A stretch of 57,622 nt of DNA from Peptoniphilaceae bacterium AM52-5BH (GTDB taxonomy: Bacteria > Bacillota > Clostridia > Tissierellales > Peptoniphilaceae): the NCBI GenBank assembly GCA_027669155.1, contig JAQEDR010000015.1, positions 1 to 57,622 on the forward strand, written 5' to 3'. Each line of letters starts with the position of its first letter. Within the stretch, counting starts at the first letter, position 1. Shown piece by piece: positions 57,184-57,622 of the stretch. The position numbers and the translations under genes were made by a program. The notes beneath the pieces were generated by a model. It worked only from the letters and a program-made list of their open reading frames with translations. It made no database searches and had not been told where the DNA came from.

Positions 57184-57433
57184 ACATTTTCCTTAAAAAT
57201 TAATTGATTAGCTAATTTTCCGATTAAATAGACATTCAACTATCAAATACTATCTTCTTGATTAAAGAAAGTATTTGCTAGCTATAATAAAATCAGAAAC
57301 TAAGGATGAATTTAATATTTACGACATCTAAATATTAGAAAATCACAAATCTTAACTTGCTTTGAAATAAGATAAGATCCTTTATATGTCTCACTTATCA
57401 TCTCTATCTATTGTTTTACAATTAGGAAGTATC
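57184..57433. other. Gene-free gap between kdgK and the operon promoter
   Basis: 250 bases of AT-rich DNA. It holds two hairpins: CAAATACT/AGTATTTG with an inner TTCTT/AAGAA (57244-57277) and TAATATTTA-CGACATC-TAAATATTA (57313-57337). Neither is followed by a clear T run, so neither is a convincing terminator for kdgK. Confidence 0.5.
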
Positions 57434-57622
57434 CTATCTTTGAACCCTACCAGATGCGTCTCCACCTACTAGGTTTTCTACTTCTTCTCTTGACATGTGG
57501 TTGAAGTCTCCCTTGATCGTGTGTTTTAGAGCACTTGCTGCAACGCCAAAGTCTAGGGCGTCTGCAGGGCTTTTTCCGTCTAGGAGTCCTGTGATTAGAC
57601 CTGCTGCGAAGCTGTCTCCGCC
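57434..57622 (-). CDS. kdgK: 2-keto-3-deoxygluconate kinase, C-terminal part (cut by window edge)
   Basis: The last 62 codons of a PfkB-family kinase run in from the right edge: [20 protein letters not shown], then [20 protein letters not shown] and a TAG at 57434. GGDSFAAG corresponds to the GAGDxF motif with the catalytic Asp of ribokinase-type enzymes, and [14 protein letters not shown] is typical of KDG kinase. It would phosphorylate the KDG made by UxaA. Partial, so the assignment leans on context. Confidence 0.85.
   Translation of the reverse strand, partial: GGDSFAAGLITGLLDGKSPADALDFGVAASALKHTIKGDFNHMSREEVENLVGGDASGRVQR

Noticed and set aside
57313..57337. Perfect AT-rich hairpin downstream of kdgK as a terminator
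   Set aside because: Nine A/T pairs only and no T run on either strand.

Overview
The window is a low-GC Firmicutes chromosome segment. The zinc-type S14, the S10-spc-alpha cluster without map, the PPi-type phosphofructokinase, the tagaturonate/altronate pathway and the very large Cna_B-type surface protein suggest an anaerobic Tissierellia coccus of the Anaerococcus/Peptoniphilus group. That placement is inference; no rRNA or tRNA gene was seen.

Layout. (1) 69-1640, minus strand: a MurR/RpiR regulator and a HAD phosphatase. (2) 1742-16074, minus: the complete S10-spc-alpha ribosomal cluster, from rpsJ (promoter and structured leader at 16075-16249) to rplQ (terminator at 1678-1710). (3) 16271-17220 and 19620-20860: two intergenic blocks built from short hairpins and repeats, flanking a two-gene unit, a PF06541-type membrane protein and a two-domain PPK2 polyphosphate kinase. 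(4) 20990-22291, plus: an NhaC-type antiporter. (5) 22373-35848, minus: one 13.5-kb gene for a 4491-residue cell-wall-anchored adhesin with ten Cna_B domains. (6) 36140-39151, minus: a Crp/Fnr regulator, an MFS transporter and an alpha/beta hydrolase. (7) 39204-44580, minus: a beta-glucoside/lactose-type PTS operon (LicR-like regulator, EIIA, EIIB, GH1 glycosidase, EIIC) that is decaying: EIIC carries a one-base frameshift and a second GH1 gene survives only as a 114-bp remnant. (8) 44850-46070, plus: PPi-dependent phosphofructokinase. (9) 46120-47806, minus: a branched-chain amino acid carrier behind a T-box riboswitch. (10) 47875-57622, minus: a hexuronate regulon with a LacI regulator, uxaB, uxaA, uxaC, a TRAP transporter, a 2-keto-3-deoxygluconate permease and, cut by the right edge, the C-terminus of KDG kinase.

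How it works together. The hexuronate genes form a near-complete route: TRAP uptake, UxaC isomerisation, UxaB reduction, UxaA dehydration to KDG, and phosphorylation by KdgK. Two GGAAGCGCTTCC-like operators sit at the regulator promoter and a third, perfect copy lies inside uxaA. The adhesin, the uronate genes and the beta-glycoside PTS fit a host-associated anaerobe feeding on host or plant glycans (inference).

Most unusual content: the hairpin-string elements at 16686-16911 and 19682-19823. They are inverted copies whose stems differ by compensatory base-pair changes, which points to a conserved RNA (or cruciform) structure. Also notable are the repeated, unrecognised modules between the Cna_B domains of the adhesin.
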